Shown piece after piece: positions 24,702-32,876 of a stretch of 58,463 nucleotides of DNA. Positions within the stretch are counted from its first letter, which is position 1. The number at the start of each line of letters is the position of its first letter. This DNA comes from Kurthia gibsonii (GTDB lineage Bacteria > Bacillota > Bacilli > Bacillales_A > Planococcaceae), in the NCBI RefSeq assembly GCF_006539985.1, contig NZ_BJOB01000014.1, positions 1 through 58,463 on the forward strand, read 5' to 3'. Position numbers and translations under genes: made by a program. The notes under the pieces were generated by a model, which made no database searches, was not told the origin of the DNA, and saw only the letters and a program-made list of their open reading frames with translations.

Positions 24702-26396
24702 ATGGATGTTTCAATGAACGCTACTTTAGAACTATTAGACAATGCACAATTTGATCAGTCAGTAATGGCTGATATCATAGCAGCCATTGATCAATCCGTC
24801 ATTGTTGCGATTACAAATGCGCAAGGGAAAATTATTTCTGTCAACAAACCCTTTTGCGAAATTTCGAAGTATTCAGCTTCTGAATTGATTGGACAAGACC
24901 ATAAAATTGTCAATTCCGGCTATCATTCTAAAACATTCTTTAAAGAAATGTGGCGAACAATCGGTAACGGTAAGGTATGGAAAGGTGAGATTTGTAATCG
25001 TGCAAAAGATGGGGCGCTTTATTGGGTACAGACGACCATTGTGCCTTTTTTAAATGAAAAGGGTAAGCCTTATCAATATATCTCGATTCGCACAAATATT
25101 ACAGAACAAAAGAATGCACAACATTATGAGCATTTAGCTTACCATGATGAACTAACTGGACTACAAAATCGCCGGAAATTACGTATGACTTACGAACAAA
25201 TGATGAAAAATTCAAAGCGTAAAGAAGGTTACGCCTTCTTACTAATCGGTATTAATCGTTTTAAGATTATTAACGAAAGCTTTGGTCATCATATTGGCGA
25301 TTTATTCTTAGTAAATGTCGCTTCGATTCTTACAGAAATTGTGAATATATATGGACAAGTTTATCATTATGGTAGCGATCAATTTGTAGTAATGTGTAAA
25401 AATAAAGACGCACTTCGTTTAATTAATGCTATTTTATTTCGTTTTAATGATTTATTTGAAGTAGATCGGTTTGAATTTTATAGTTCGGTTAGTATTGGCG
25501 TTCGTTATTCTGTCCTTGAAGTTGCATCGTTTGATGAAGTGATTCGTACAGCTGACATCGCACTTATGAATGCAAAAGAACGCAAAGGAAATTACTATGT
25601 AGAATATCAAACAATCATGAATACAAAGTTTCAAAATCATATTTTATTTGAAAAAAAATTGCGCAATGCCATTCGTAATCAAGACTTCTTACTCTACTAC
25701 CAACCAAAGTACCATGTACATACGAAAAAGATAGTGGACGTAGAGGCACTGATTAGATGGTATGATGAAGATTTTGGTTGGGTTTCTCCCGAGTTATTTA
25801 TTCATTTCGCTGAGCAATTAGGGCTTTCAACAGCAATTGATGAGTTTGTAATTGAGACAGCTTGTAGACAGGCTGTATTATGGCAAAAGACCTTGCCAGA
25901 ACCAATAAAAATCGCGATTAATATTTCACCACTACACTTAAAAGAGAAAAATTTCGTCGATACATTAGAGTATATTCTAAAGAAAAATAATTGTAATCCT
26001 ACATTAATCGAAATTGAAATTACGGAAAATTCTTTAATGCATAATAGCGACATTTTAACAAAAACATTTAGTGAATTAAAAAAACTCGGGGTAACAATTG
26101 CGCTAGATGATTTTGGAAAGGGCTATTCTTCATTAAGTTATTTAAAAACGTTTCCGATTGATACATTGAAGATTGATCGTGACTTTATACGTGGTATCCA
26201 TGAAAATACGAATGAGGAAAATATGATTCGTGCCATTATAGGATTAGCTAAAATCTTTAATATGAAGGTGGTAGCTGAAGGTATTGAAACGGTTATGGAA
26301 CAAAGCATTGTTGAAAAATCAAATTGTGATTATCTACAAGGCTATTTATTCTCAAAACCACTTCCAGCCAAAGAAATTGAAGCACTACTTGTTTAA
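24702..26396 (+). CDS. PAS-GGDEF-EAL cyclic-di-GMP phosphodiesterase (degenerate GGDEF)
   Basis: 564 residues from the ATG at 24702 after a GGGGAGGGG site. A PAS domain with PAC (about 20-135) is followed by a GGDEF domain (about 145-300) and an EAL domain (about 315-560). The GGDEF signature reads YGSDQF (about 223-228), so cyclase activity is unlikely. The EAL part keeps its metal and catalytic residues: VEALIRW, INISPLHL, EIEITENSLM, LDDFGKGYSSL, LKIDRDFI, AEGIET and LQGYLFSKPL. It should degrade c-di-GMP, perhaps tuned by GTP or PAS ligand. No membrane segment. Confidence 0.88.
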   Translation: MDVSMNATLELLDNAQFDQSVMADIIAAIDQSVIVAITNAQGKIISVNKPFCEISKYSASELIGQDHKIVNSGYHSKTFFKEMWRTIGNGKVWKGEICNRAKDGALYWVQTTIVPFLNEKGKPYQYISIRTNITEQKNAQHYEHLAYHDELTGLQNRRKLRMTYEQMMKNSKRKEGYAFLLIGINRFKIINESFGHHIGDLFLVNVASILTEIVNIYGQVYHYGSDQFVVMCKNKDALRLINAILFRFNDLFEVDRFEFYSSVSIGVRYSVLEVASFDEVIRTADIALMNAKERKGNYYVEYQTIMNTKFQNHILFEKKLRNAIRNQDFLLYYQPKYHVHTKKIVDVEALIRWYDEDFGWVSPELFIHFAEQLGLSTAIDEFVIETACRQAVLWQKTLPEPIKIAINISPLHLKEKNFVDTLEYILKKNNCNPTLIEIEITENSLMHNSDILTKTFSELKKLGVTIALDDFGKGYSSLSYLKTFPIDTLKIDRDFIRGIHENTNEENMIRAIIGLAKIFNMKVVAEGIETVMEQSIVEKSNCDYLQGYLFSKPLPAKEIEALLV

Positions 26397-26397
26397 T

Positions 26398-26441
26398 AAA
26401 AAAGCAATTCATCCTTTTAGTAGCGATGAATTGTTTTTTTA
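26398..26441 (+). terminator. Terminator of the EAL gene
   Basis: Stem AAAAGCAATTCATC / GATGAATTGTTTTTTT right after the stop codon. Confidence 0.8.
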
Positions 26442-27060
26442 TGTTTATGAAAAATCCTTAATTCGATTTACAACGATATGTACAAATGACAAAACAAGCA
26501 AAAGCTTTACTATCTGGACTAAAAGAAATCCCCATTCAATCCTTCGTGTTAGATGATTCATTCTTTTAACAGTAGAATCAGTTGATACAGCGTGAAAATA
26601 TTCCTCTAGAGCGACATCTCTACTACCTTAAACAGTGCACCAACGCTCGAAAAACATCGTACAAGCCCTATATTCGCGCATGCAATCCAGTTAATACATC
26701 AATTCACCTTTCATACGCGTTCTGATCTTTCAAGCGACGTTATTTGCTTACAAGAGAGTCGCTCTTATGTTTCCGAAAATGTTCTATTTGGTAAATCTAG
26801 AGGGAAAAAAGCGGGAGATATTACGATGAATATACTTGGCATGGGTTCGTATGTTAGGGAAGTAGATCTCAGTTAAAGGATATTTACCATAGAGTGAGCA
26901 TGTCTTTACAATCGGAAAAATTCGAAAAGAAAATCAATCCTTATTGTCAATTTGCCCACGTAATCAGAAGATTAAGCTAGAAGAAATGAATACGTCTATA
27001 AGAAAAGGAGTCGCTTTTGCGTAAGAGATTCCTTTTTCACATTAGAGTAAATTTAATTTC
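26442..27060 (+). pseudogene. Heavily decayed coding region, family unknown
   Basis: About 600 bases with open fragments in shifting frames: DLQRYVQMTKQAKALLSGLK (26471 on), RSDLSSDVICLQESRSYVSE followed by NVLFGKSRGKKAGD (about 26720-26875), and SEHVFTIGKIRKENQSLLSI (about 26894-27024). Each has coding-like composition but stops and frame shifts break them. A weak hairpin near 27003-27036 with a T-run would be its old terminator. I do not recognise the protein. Confidence 0.4.
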
Positions 27061-27193
27061 ATTACACAAGGACATACTTTGTCCTATATAATAGGATTAT
27101 GTATACATATTATAGTAGGTTTACATTTACTGATTCATGCAGAGAAGTTAGAAATCATGTAGAACGAGCAGTTTTGTAAGGAGGACTTTTGAG

Positions 27194-28042
27194 ATGTCAA
27201 ATAACTTAATTTTTCAAATACAATTTAAATTATCTACACTATCCGAAGCAGAACAAGCTGTTGCACAATATGTAATAGCTCATTCACAAGAAGTCATTTA
27301 TTTATCAACACAAGAATTAGCAAAACGCGTAGGAGTAAGTAATGCGACGATTACACGATTTTGTAAATCAGTTGGGGTAAAAGGGTTTCCAGATTTAAAA
27401 ATTATATTGTCCGCAGAAAATTCACATGGGAATCAAGTACAACAAGAGATTAAAACGACCGATTCACTTAAGCAAATTAAACACCAATTGAATCTTCGTA
27501 TGACTGCAGCGCTAAATGAAACAGAACAATTAATGAGTGATCATATCATTGAATCTTGTACGAAGTTATTAAAGAATGCTGATGAACTTATCGTCTATGG
27601 TGTAGGTTCTTCTAATCTTATCGCACAAGATATAGCTCAAAAATTTATTCGACTTGGAAAATCCGTACTTCACACAGAGGACGCACATTTGATTGCGACA
27701 GCATTAACTGCTAAGCAGAAGAAAAAAGTAGGAATTTTCATTTCGAATTCAGGAGAAAGAGAAGAAACGAATACATTGGCTACAGTGTGTAATGAATTAG
27801 GCATTCCGCTCATTAGTATTGTATCTAACCCTTCAAGTCGTTTAGCTTCCAAATCGACAGTTGTTTTAGTTCATAGTCAAATAGAAGGTATTGATATTAT
27901 TCGTACTGCTGCGATTACATCAATTATTGCTCAACAGTATATTGTAAATTTATTGTATTATCATTATTTTATCGATAATTATGAAATACATGCGGATATG
28001 TTACATCAAACTAAGCAAATTATACATCATCACTTTGAATAA
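27194..28042 (+). CDS. RpiR/MurR-family transcriptional regulator with SIS domain
   Basis: 282 residues. N-terminal RpiR HTH_6 domain (LSTLSEAEQAVAQYVIAHSQ, then ELAKRVGVSNATITRFCKSVG, to about residue 75). C-terminal SIS sugar-phosphate-binding domain (about 120-255) with VYGVGSSNLIAQDIAQKF and FISNSGEREETN. Such regulators sense phosphosugars. AAGGAGG lies before the ATG. No sugar-metabolism gene is adjacent, so the target genes are unknown. Confidence 0.85.
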   Translation: MSNNLIFQIQFKLSTLSEAEQAVAQYVIAHSQEVIYLSTQELAKRVGVSNATITRFCKSVGVKGFPDLKIILSAENSHGNQVQQEIKTTDSLKQIKHQLNLRMTAALNETEQLMSDHIIESCTKLLKNADELIVYGVGSSNLIAQDIAQKFIRLGKSVLHTEDAHLIATALTAKQKKKVGIFISNSGEREETNTLATVCNELGIPLISIVSNPSSRLASKSTVVLVHSQIEGIDIIRTAAITSIIAQQYIVNLLYYHYFIDNYEIHADMLHQTKQIIHHHFE

Positions 28043-28050
28043 TCAGATGT

Positions 28051-28083
28051 GAAAAGAATTGCAGTTTTGTAATTCTTTTTTAT
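28051..28083 (+). terminator. Terminator of the RpiR gene
   Basis: Imperfect stem AAAGAATTGCA / TGTAATTCTTT followed by T-run. Confidence 0.65.
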
Positions 28084-28135
28084 TAATAAATAATTATATT
28101 ATGTAAACTAAAAAACTATGTAATATGGAGCTATT

Positions 28136-28261
28136 ATGCACGTCTTTTACAAAGATCTAAAATCATTAATAGATTGCAAGGAAGGGTTTTTATTTACAAT
28201 AATGATTTTGGGGTATATACAATTAGTGTTTATACATGGATTGAACTATAAAAGCAGGTAA
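28136..28261 (+). CDS. Putative 41-residue membrane peptide
   Basis: A short frame after TGGAG with five-base spacing: MHVFYKDLKSLIDCKEGFLF and a following hydrophobic stretch (TIMILGYIQLVFIHGL), ending in KSR. One predicted membrane segment. No family recognised. It lies in a region of gene decay, so it may be chance or a fragment. Confidence 0.35.
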   Translation: MHVFYKDLKSLIDCKEGFLFTIMILGYIQLVFIHGLNYKSR

Positions 28262-28285
28262 TAGTATGACATATATTGGTAGAAA

Positions 28286-28470
28286 CCTCTTGAATTAGCT
28301 GTAAAGGATTCAGAAATTCTGCAGGTATTAGCAGGAGTCAATCAAATATTGTTCGACCAAGTACATGATGAGATTTTAAAAAATATGGTACGATTGAGAT
28401 GTATTTAAAAGAAGAATATCATATTGATGAACAAACGAAAAAAGATATTTAAGATTTCTATTTAGAATAG
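28286..28470 (+). pseudogene. C-terminal remnant of a tyrosine/serine protein phosphatase
   Basis: Reads PLELAVKDSEILQVLAGVNQ, then after a frame shift near 28380 KYGTIEMYLKEEYHIDEQTK, an in-frame TAA (where Gln would be one base away) and DFYLE before the final stop. The pattern 'RYGS-x-YL-x-E-x-L-x-D-E...LR-x-x-YLE' ends many Y_phosphatase3-type phosphatases. The catalytic half is gone. Confidence 0.5.
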
Positions 28471-28488
28471 CATAAGGGGGATTTTGAG

Positions 28489-29454
28489 ATGAAGTGGCAA
28501 ACAAGTGTAACGGAATTATTAGGAATTGAAAAACCAATTATTCAAGGAGGTCTCGCCTATCTTGGTTATGCAGATTTAGCAGCAGCAGTTTCGAATGCTG
28601 GAGGACTGGGCCAAGTGACAGCACTCAGTTTAGATTCTCCAGAAGATTTACGAAAAGAAATTCATAAAACACGCACATTAACAGATCGTCCTTTTGGTGT
28701 GAACTTTGCGATTGGACGACACCGTGAACATTACGAACCTTTTGTACAAGTAGCAATAGAAGAAGGTATTCAAATCATTTCGATTACAGGAGGAAATCCA
28801 AGTCCTATATTAGAAATGGTGAAAGACACCGATATGAAGAAGCTTGTACTCGTTTCTTCTGTTAAATTGGCTTTAAAGGCCGAAGAAAAAGGGGCAGATA
28901 TTGTTGTCGTTGTTGGACAAGAAGGGGGCGGTCACCTCGGTTTAAATGATTTAGGGACACATGTACTCGTTCCGCGCGTTGTCGATGCTGTCAACATCCC
29001 TGTAATCGCTTCAGGAGGCATTGCAGATGGTCGTGGTATCTTATCTGCTTTTGCACTAGGAGCAGACGGAGTTGAGATTGGGACACGTTTTATTGCGACA
29101 GAAGAATGTGTAGATGCAGCACCACTGTACAAACAAGCATTGATTGAACATGATGAAATGGATACGGTCGTTATTAAACGTTCCATTGGTGGTCCAGCGC
29201 GTGTATTACACACACCATTCACAGATGAAATTTTAGAAATTGAACAAAAGACGCCTACATATGAGGCATTAAAAGATTATACTAGCGGCGCAGCAAATCG
29301 TCGTTATATTTATGAAGAGCAGCAAGATGGTTTTGGATATGCAGGTCAAAGTATTGGTTTCATTCATTCCATTCCAACTGTTGCAGCTTTATTTGAGCAA
29401 TTTGAACAGCAAATTGAAGAAGCAAGAACGCAATTAAATCTAAAAATAAAATAA
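28489..29454 (+). CDS. Nitronate monooxygenase (NMO/FabK-like flavoprotein)
   Basis: 321 residues, FMN-binding TIM barrel of the 2-nitropropane dioxygenase family. Marks: IEKPIIQGGLAYLGYADLAAAVSNAGGLG near residues 13-40, VVVGQEGGGHLG near 140-151 (with the catalytic His region), VIASGGIADGRGI and GADGVEIGTRFIATEEC. Such enzymes oxidise alkyl nitronates; FabK in the same family is an enoyl-ACP reductase, so that role cannot be excluded. GGGGG lies before the ATG. Confidence 0.85.
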   Translation: MKWQTSVTELLGIEKPIIQGGLAYLGYADLAAAVSNAGGLGQVTALSLDSPEDLRKEIHKTRTLTDRPFGVNFAIGRHREHYEPFVQVAIEEGIQIISITGGNPSPILEMVKDTDMKKLVLVSSVKLALKAEEKGADIVVVVGQEGGGHLGLNDLGTHVLVPRVVDAVNIPVIASGGIADGRGILSAFALGADGVEIGTRFIATEECVDAAPLYKQALIEHDEMDTVVIKRSIGGPARVLHTPFTDEILEIEQKTPTYEALKDYTSGAANRRYIYEEQQDGFGYAGQSIGFIHSIPTVAALFEQFEQQIEEARTQLNLKIK

Positions 29455-29468
29455 TATTCAGAAAACAG

Positions 29469-29497
29469 TTGCAATTCCGATTTGCTTACTGTAATAT
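29469..29497 (+). promoter_or_regulatory. Promoter of the SAM-riboswitch transcript
   Basis: TTGCAA, 17-base spacer, TAATAT, directly before the S-box. Confidence 0.6.
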
Positions 29498-29519
29498 AAA
29501 GTTAACAAAAAAATCGTAT

Positions 29520-29623
29520 CTCTTATCAAGAGAAGGCGAGGGACTGGCCCGTTGACCCTTCAGCAACAGACAATGTTAAAATGAACTGTGCTAAATCCTG
29601 TAGCGTAAGCTAAAAGATAAGAA
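29520..29623 (+). promoter_or_regulatory. SAM-I riboswitch (S-box)
   Basis: Conserved S-box parts in order: CTTATCAAGAGAAGGCGAGG, GACTGGCCC, GACCCTTCAGCAAC, GTGCTAAATCCTG and closing GATAAG. High SAM should favour the downstream terminator and switch the next gene off. Confidence 0.95.
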
Positions 29624-29642
29624 GAGTTCCTTTGACTATTCA

Positions 29643-29672
29643 AAACCTCTTCTTATCAGGAGAGGTTTTTTT
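29643..29672 (+). terminator. Terminator of the SAM riboswitch
   Basis: Stem AAACCTCT / AGAGGTTTTTTT after the aptamer. The loop repeats TTCTTATC, complementary to GATAAGAAG at the aptamer end, so an antiterminator can form. Confidence 0.85.
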
Positions 29673-29695
29673 GTAGATTAAAAAGGAGTGATGTT

Positions 29696-30451
29696 ATGAG
29701 CGAATCGGTTTTACAGCAAGATGTTTTACAAGCATTACAAACATTGAAAAAGCAGAAATGGGTGGACTTGACACATACATTTAATAGCCAGTCACCTCAC
29801 TTCCATGCATTCAATCCAGCAAAATTTGATACACTTTTTACACATGATGATGGCTTTTTTGCACAACAATTTTCTTTTGCAGGTCAGTATGGAACACATC
29901 TTGATGCACCGATACACTTTGTACGAGATACACGCTATATTGAGGAACTTCATCTTCAGGAATTAGTACTGCCACTTATTGTTGTAGATATTACAGCTCA
30001 AGTACAAAAGAATCCAGGTCACACGGTAACGATTGAAGACATCCTCTCATTTGAGGATCAAAATGGCATCATTGAAGCCGACTCATTTGTCGCATTACGC
30101 ACAGACTGGTCGAAGCGCTGGCCCGACCATGATACCTTTAATAATATTGATGAAGCAGGCGTGGCTCATGTGCCAGGTTGGTCTGTCGAAGTATTATCTT
30201 TTTTATTCAAAGAACGAGGCATTAAAGCGATTGGTCATGAAACATTTGATACAGATTCGAGTGAAGAATATCGAAAACATGGCTCATTAGCCGCAGAGTA
30301 TTTCGTTTTAGAACAAGATACGTATCAAGTCGAACTTTTAACGAATTTAGATCAACTTCCGGCAAAGGGGGCAGTTATCTTTAATATCGTGGCTAAACCT
30401 GAAAAAGCATCTGGTTTTCCCGTACGCTCATTTGCGATTACACCGAATTAA
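29696..30451 (+). CDS. Cyclase-family (KynB-like) metal-dependent hydrolase under SAM riboswitch control
   Basis: 251 residues. Cyclase-family marks: WVDLTHTFN near residue 21, the metal motif YGTHLDAPIHF near 64-75, and the conserved segment AIGHETFDTDSS. The fold is that of bacterial kynurenine formamidase and isatin hydrolase, which open amides or lactams at a Zn or Mn site. The substrate here is unknown. It is the only gene behind the SAM-I riboswitch, so a link to methionine, SAM or sulfur metabolism is inferred. A terminator follows. AAAGGAG precedes the ATG. Confidence 0.82.
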   Translation: MSESVLQQDVLQALQTLKKQKWVDLTHTFNSQSPHFHAFNPAKFDTLFTHDDGFFAQQFSFAGQYGTHLDAPIHFVRDTRYIEELHLQELVLPLIVVDITAQVQKNPGHTVTIEDILSFEDQNGIIEADSFVALRTDWSKRWPDHDTFNNIDEAGVAHVPGWSVEVLSFLFKERGIKAIGHETFDTDSSEEYRKHGSLAAEYFVLEQDTYQVELLTNLDQLPAKGAVIFNIVAKPEKASGFPVRSFAITPN

Positions 30452-30493
30452 TAATGGCTCATTCGCCTTAAACTATACAGACTCATTTGTCGT

Positions 30494-30526
30494 GGAACAC
30501 CTTGTCATCTCAAGGTGTTTTTTGTT
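30494..30526 (+). terminator. Terminator of the cyclase-family gene
   Basis: Hairpin AACACCTTG / CAAGGTGTT with a T-run. Confidence 0.85.
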
Positions 30527-30582
30527 TTAAAAATAATATTATTATGTAAACTAAATATTTTGTTGAATTTTCAGAAAATTAG

Positions 30583-30611
30583 TTGACACCTCTTTTCTTC
30601 TGTTATATATT
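30583..30611 (+). promoter_or_regulatory. Strong promoter of a 53-residue gene
   Basis: TTGACA, exactly 17 bases, TATATT; near-consensus. Confidence 0.75.
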
Positions 30612-30657
30612 AAATACAACAAGTAAAACTGTTATATAACAAAAGGAGAGATGTTTA

Positions 30658-30819
30658 ATGGAACACTTTATGGAAGGTTATCAGACGTATTGTCAAGCTT
30701 GCGAAAACTATGGGTTGGAGTCGATGAATTACCATTTATATGTCAAACAATTAACAGAGGAGCAATTGTATGCATTTAATGAGTATAAGAGAGACGCCAC
30801 AATTCAAGAGATTAGCTAG
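30658..30819 (+). CDS. Small protein of 53 residues, unknown function
   Basis: Begins MEHFMEGYQTYCQACENYGL and ends EYKRDATIQEIS. It has a complete transcription unit: near-consensus promoter, AAAGGAGAG site, and its own terminator. It contains a CxxC pair and many aromatic residues, has no membrane segment and is acidic. It could bind metal or be a regulatory peptide. It sits between the SAM- and B12-riboswitch operons but is independent of both. Confidence 0.65.
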   Translation: MEHFMEGYQTYCQACENYGLESMNYHLYVKQLTEEQLYAFNEYKRDATIQEIS

Positions 30820-30824
30820 GTATT

Positions 30825-30866
30825 AAACCTCTATTTTCCACTTAATGTGTAAAGTAGAGGTTTTTG
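30825..30866 (+). terminator. Terminator of the 53-residue gene
   Basis: Stem AAACCTCTA / TAGAGGTTT with T-run after a 20-odd-base loop. Confidence 0.7.
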
Positions 30867-30952
30867 TATGTCCTAAGACCTTCTTTTACGAAAAGTTATT
30901 TACTTTTTTTATAGAGTATGGAATACTTTCTATTAAGATAATTGAATATTCT

Positions 30953-31112
30953 TTCAGGTGAGAGTACTAGTTTTAGGCTAGATAATAGGGAAAACGGTGA
31001 AAATCCGATGCAGCCCCGCTACTGTAATATGGGATGAAATGACATACAAACACTGTGTTTATACGGGAAGTTGTCAAAGTAATATGATCATAGAGCCAGG
31101 AGACCTGCTTTC
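30953..31112 (+). promoter_or_regulatory. Cobalamin riboswitch
   Basis: Class I AdoCbl riboswitch parts in order: AGGTGAGAGTAC, AATAGGGAAAACGGTGAAAATCC (split over 30986-31006), GCAGCCCCGCTACTGTAA and the B12 box AGCCAGGAGACCTGC at 31094-31108. It precedes the secreted transcobalamin-like gene and the ECF transporter genes, and is the basis for assigning the operon to B12 uptake. Confidence 0.93.
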
Positions 31113-31214
31113 ATCATTCGTTTCAATCTTCGAGGGGTGGATTAGACGCACGTATGTATAATTGTTGTTACATAATTCTTCATGTCTTCGGAACGTGAGC
31201 TTTTCGTGTTAGCT

Positions 31215-31250
31215 AATCCTCCAAATCAAAACCATTTGGGGGTTATTTTT
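31215..31250 (+). promoter_or_regulatory. Expression-platform hairpin containing the ribosome site
   Basis: CCTCCAAAT (31218-31226) pairs with ATTTGGGGG (31234-31242), followed by TTATTTTT and then the ATG at 31251. The GGGGG arm is also the only plausible Shine-Dalgarno. The hairpin can thus act as a terminator, a ribosome-site mask, or both. Confidence 0.6.
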
Positions 31251-32795
31251 ATGTTTAAATCAAAATGGGTGATTCCAGCAACATTATCAGCAGCTTTAGT
31301 CGTTTCAGCTGTACCAGCAACGGCTTTACAAGCAGAAGCAAAAGTACCAACAGTTAAAAAAGTTGATGTAGCGAATACATTACAAGCAACATCGAACTAT
31401 TATTATTCATTACCAGATGTATCAACACCAACTTACCAAAGTTCAGATGCAGTACTTAATTTTGCGCGTTCAAATTACGCTGTAAGTAAAGATTACTACA
31501 CAACATTCTATAAAGATGTTGAACGTGAATTAAAGAAGCAAAAAGGTCAATTTAATAGCTCGCCAGGCGCATTATCAAAAATAATTTTAGCGATTACTGC
31601 CATCGGTAAAGATCCGAAAAATGTGGCGGGTTATAACTTAATTAACTTATTAGGTGATAAATTAGTAGCAGGTAAAGCAGCGAAAAGTTTATACATCACA
31701 GATTATTTATATGTATTACGTGCTTTAGAAGCGAAAGATTATAGCTTCCCAGCAGGTACAAAATACGCTGATTTCTCACGTAAATCAATGGTGGATTATT
31801 TAGTAAGTACACAATTTGAAAATGGTGGCTTCTCTTGGGCTGAAGACGTTGAAAATGGCGTGAGTGTCGACATGACTGCAATGGTGTTAAGCGCACTTGC
31901 GAACTATGATTCAGACCCAGCCGTTAAAGCGTCAATTCGTAAAGGTTTAGACTATATGTCAAGCCAATTAACGGATGTTGCAGGTTACAGTCCATGGGGC
32001 GGTAATAGTGTCGATTCACAAGCACAAGTGGTCATCGCTCTAACAGAGAATGGCATTAATCCAAAAACAGCACGTTCATTTATTAAAAATGGTCAATGGG
32101 CTGTGTCAAATATGTTATTAAACTTTGATGCAACAACAGGTGGTTTTAAAATAACACCAGATCAAAAAAGTCCACAACTATTTGCAACAACAAGTGCAAT
32201 GTTAGGTCTTGTTGCGTATGATCGTTATGCATCAGATAAAAATACATTCTTTGATTTAGCAGACGCAAAAGCTTCTTCTTTAAAGTATGATACAACTGCA
32301 CCAAAATCATTAAGTGTTACAAAAGTGGCGAACACAACAAAAACAATTTCAGGTACGACAGAACCATATGCAACGGTTACAATCTATAATGGTTCGAAAA
32401 AATTAGCAGCAGTTCAAGCAGATGCAAAAGGTAAATTCTCATATCCAGTAAAAACTGCGTTCAAGGCCAATGCGACAGTAAAATTCTATGTAACCGACTT
32501 AGCTAGTAATAAGAGCAAAGCCATTACACAAAAAGTGGCTGATCGTTTAACACCTGCAACACCAAAAGTAAGTAAACTTGTAAAAGGCGCTAAAAAAGTA
32601 ACCGGATCAACAACAAAAGGTGCAACAGTATATGCGAAAATTGGAAACAAAACATATAAAGCAACTGCCAGCACAAAAACAGGTTCTTTCTCAATTAAAG
32701 TGCCAACATTAAAAGAAAAAACAAAAGTAAAAGTGTATGCGAAAAAATCAAATTACACAAGTAAATCCGTTACAGTTGCAGTAAAAAGCAAATAA
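31251..32795 (+). CDS. Secreted transcobalamin-like alpha-toroid protein with two Ig-like domains
   Basis: 514 residues from the ATG at 31251. A Sec signal peptide (KSKWVIPATLSAALVVSAVPA, cleavage near ALQAEA) precedes an all-alpha region (about 35-340). It has the repeated toroid motifs of prenyltransferase/transcobalamin-type barrels: GGFSWAEDVENGVSVDMTAM, GYSPWGGNSVDSQAQVVIAL and GGFKITPDQKSPQLFATTSA. Two bacterial Ig-like domains follow (about 345-430 and 432-514), rich in Lys and Thr. There is no sortase motif. Cobalamin-riboswitch control and a DUF4430 lipoprotein next door suggest it captures cobamide at the cell surface. Function is inference; the fold call is by motif. Confidence 0.75.
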   Translation: MFKSKWVIPATLSAALVVSAVPATALQAEAKVPTVKKVDVANTLQATSNYYYSLPDVSTPTYQSSDAVLNFARSNYAVSKDYYTTFYKDVERELKKQKGQFNSSPGALSKIILAITAIGKDPKNVAGYNLINLLGDKLVAGKAAKSLYITDYLYVLRALEAKDYSFPAGTKYADFSRKSMVDYLVSTQFENGGFSWAEDVENGVSVDMTAMVLSALANYDSDPAVKASIRKGLDYMSSQLTDVAGYSPWGGNSVDSQAQVVIALTENGINPKTARSFIKNGQWAVSNMLLNFDATTGGFKITPDQKSPQLFATTSAMLGLVAYDRYASDKNTFFDLADAKASSLKYDTTAPKSLSVTKVANTTKTISGTTEPYATVTIYNGSKKLAAVQADAKGKFSYPVKTAFKANATVKFYVTDLASNKSKAITQKVADRLTPATPKVSKLVKGAKKVTGSTTKGATVYAKIGNKTYKATASTKTGSFSIKVPTLKEKTKVKVYAKKSNYTSKSVTVAVKSK

Positions 32796-32839
32796 GATTT
32801 ACACATAGCGAATAAGGGTTGCTCTAAGATGTAAATCTT
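32794..32839 (+). repeat. Intercistronic inverted repeat
   Basis: Perfect 10-bp arms AAGATTTACA / TGTAAATCTT with a 26-base loop and no T-run, between the toroid gene and the lipoprotein gene. It may be an RNA stability or processing element setting different levels of the two surface proteins. Confidence 0.5.
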
Positions 32840-32876
32840 GGAACAGCCCTATTGCTATCTTAAAAGGAGGGACAAC

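Noticed and set aside
31182-31250. Longer N-terminus for the toroid protein
   Set aside because: The extra 23 codons lie in the riboswitch platform, have no ribosome site, and would put a non-hydrophobic stretch before a perfect signal peptide.
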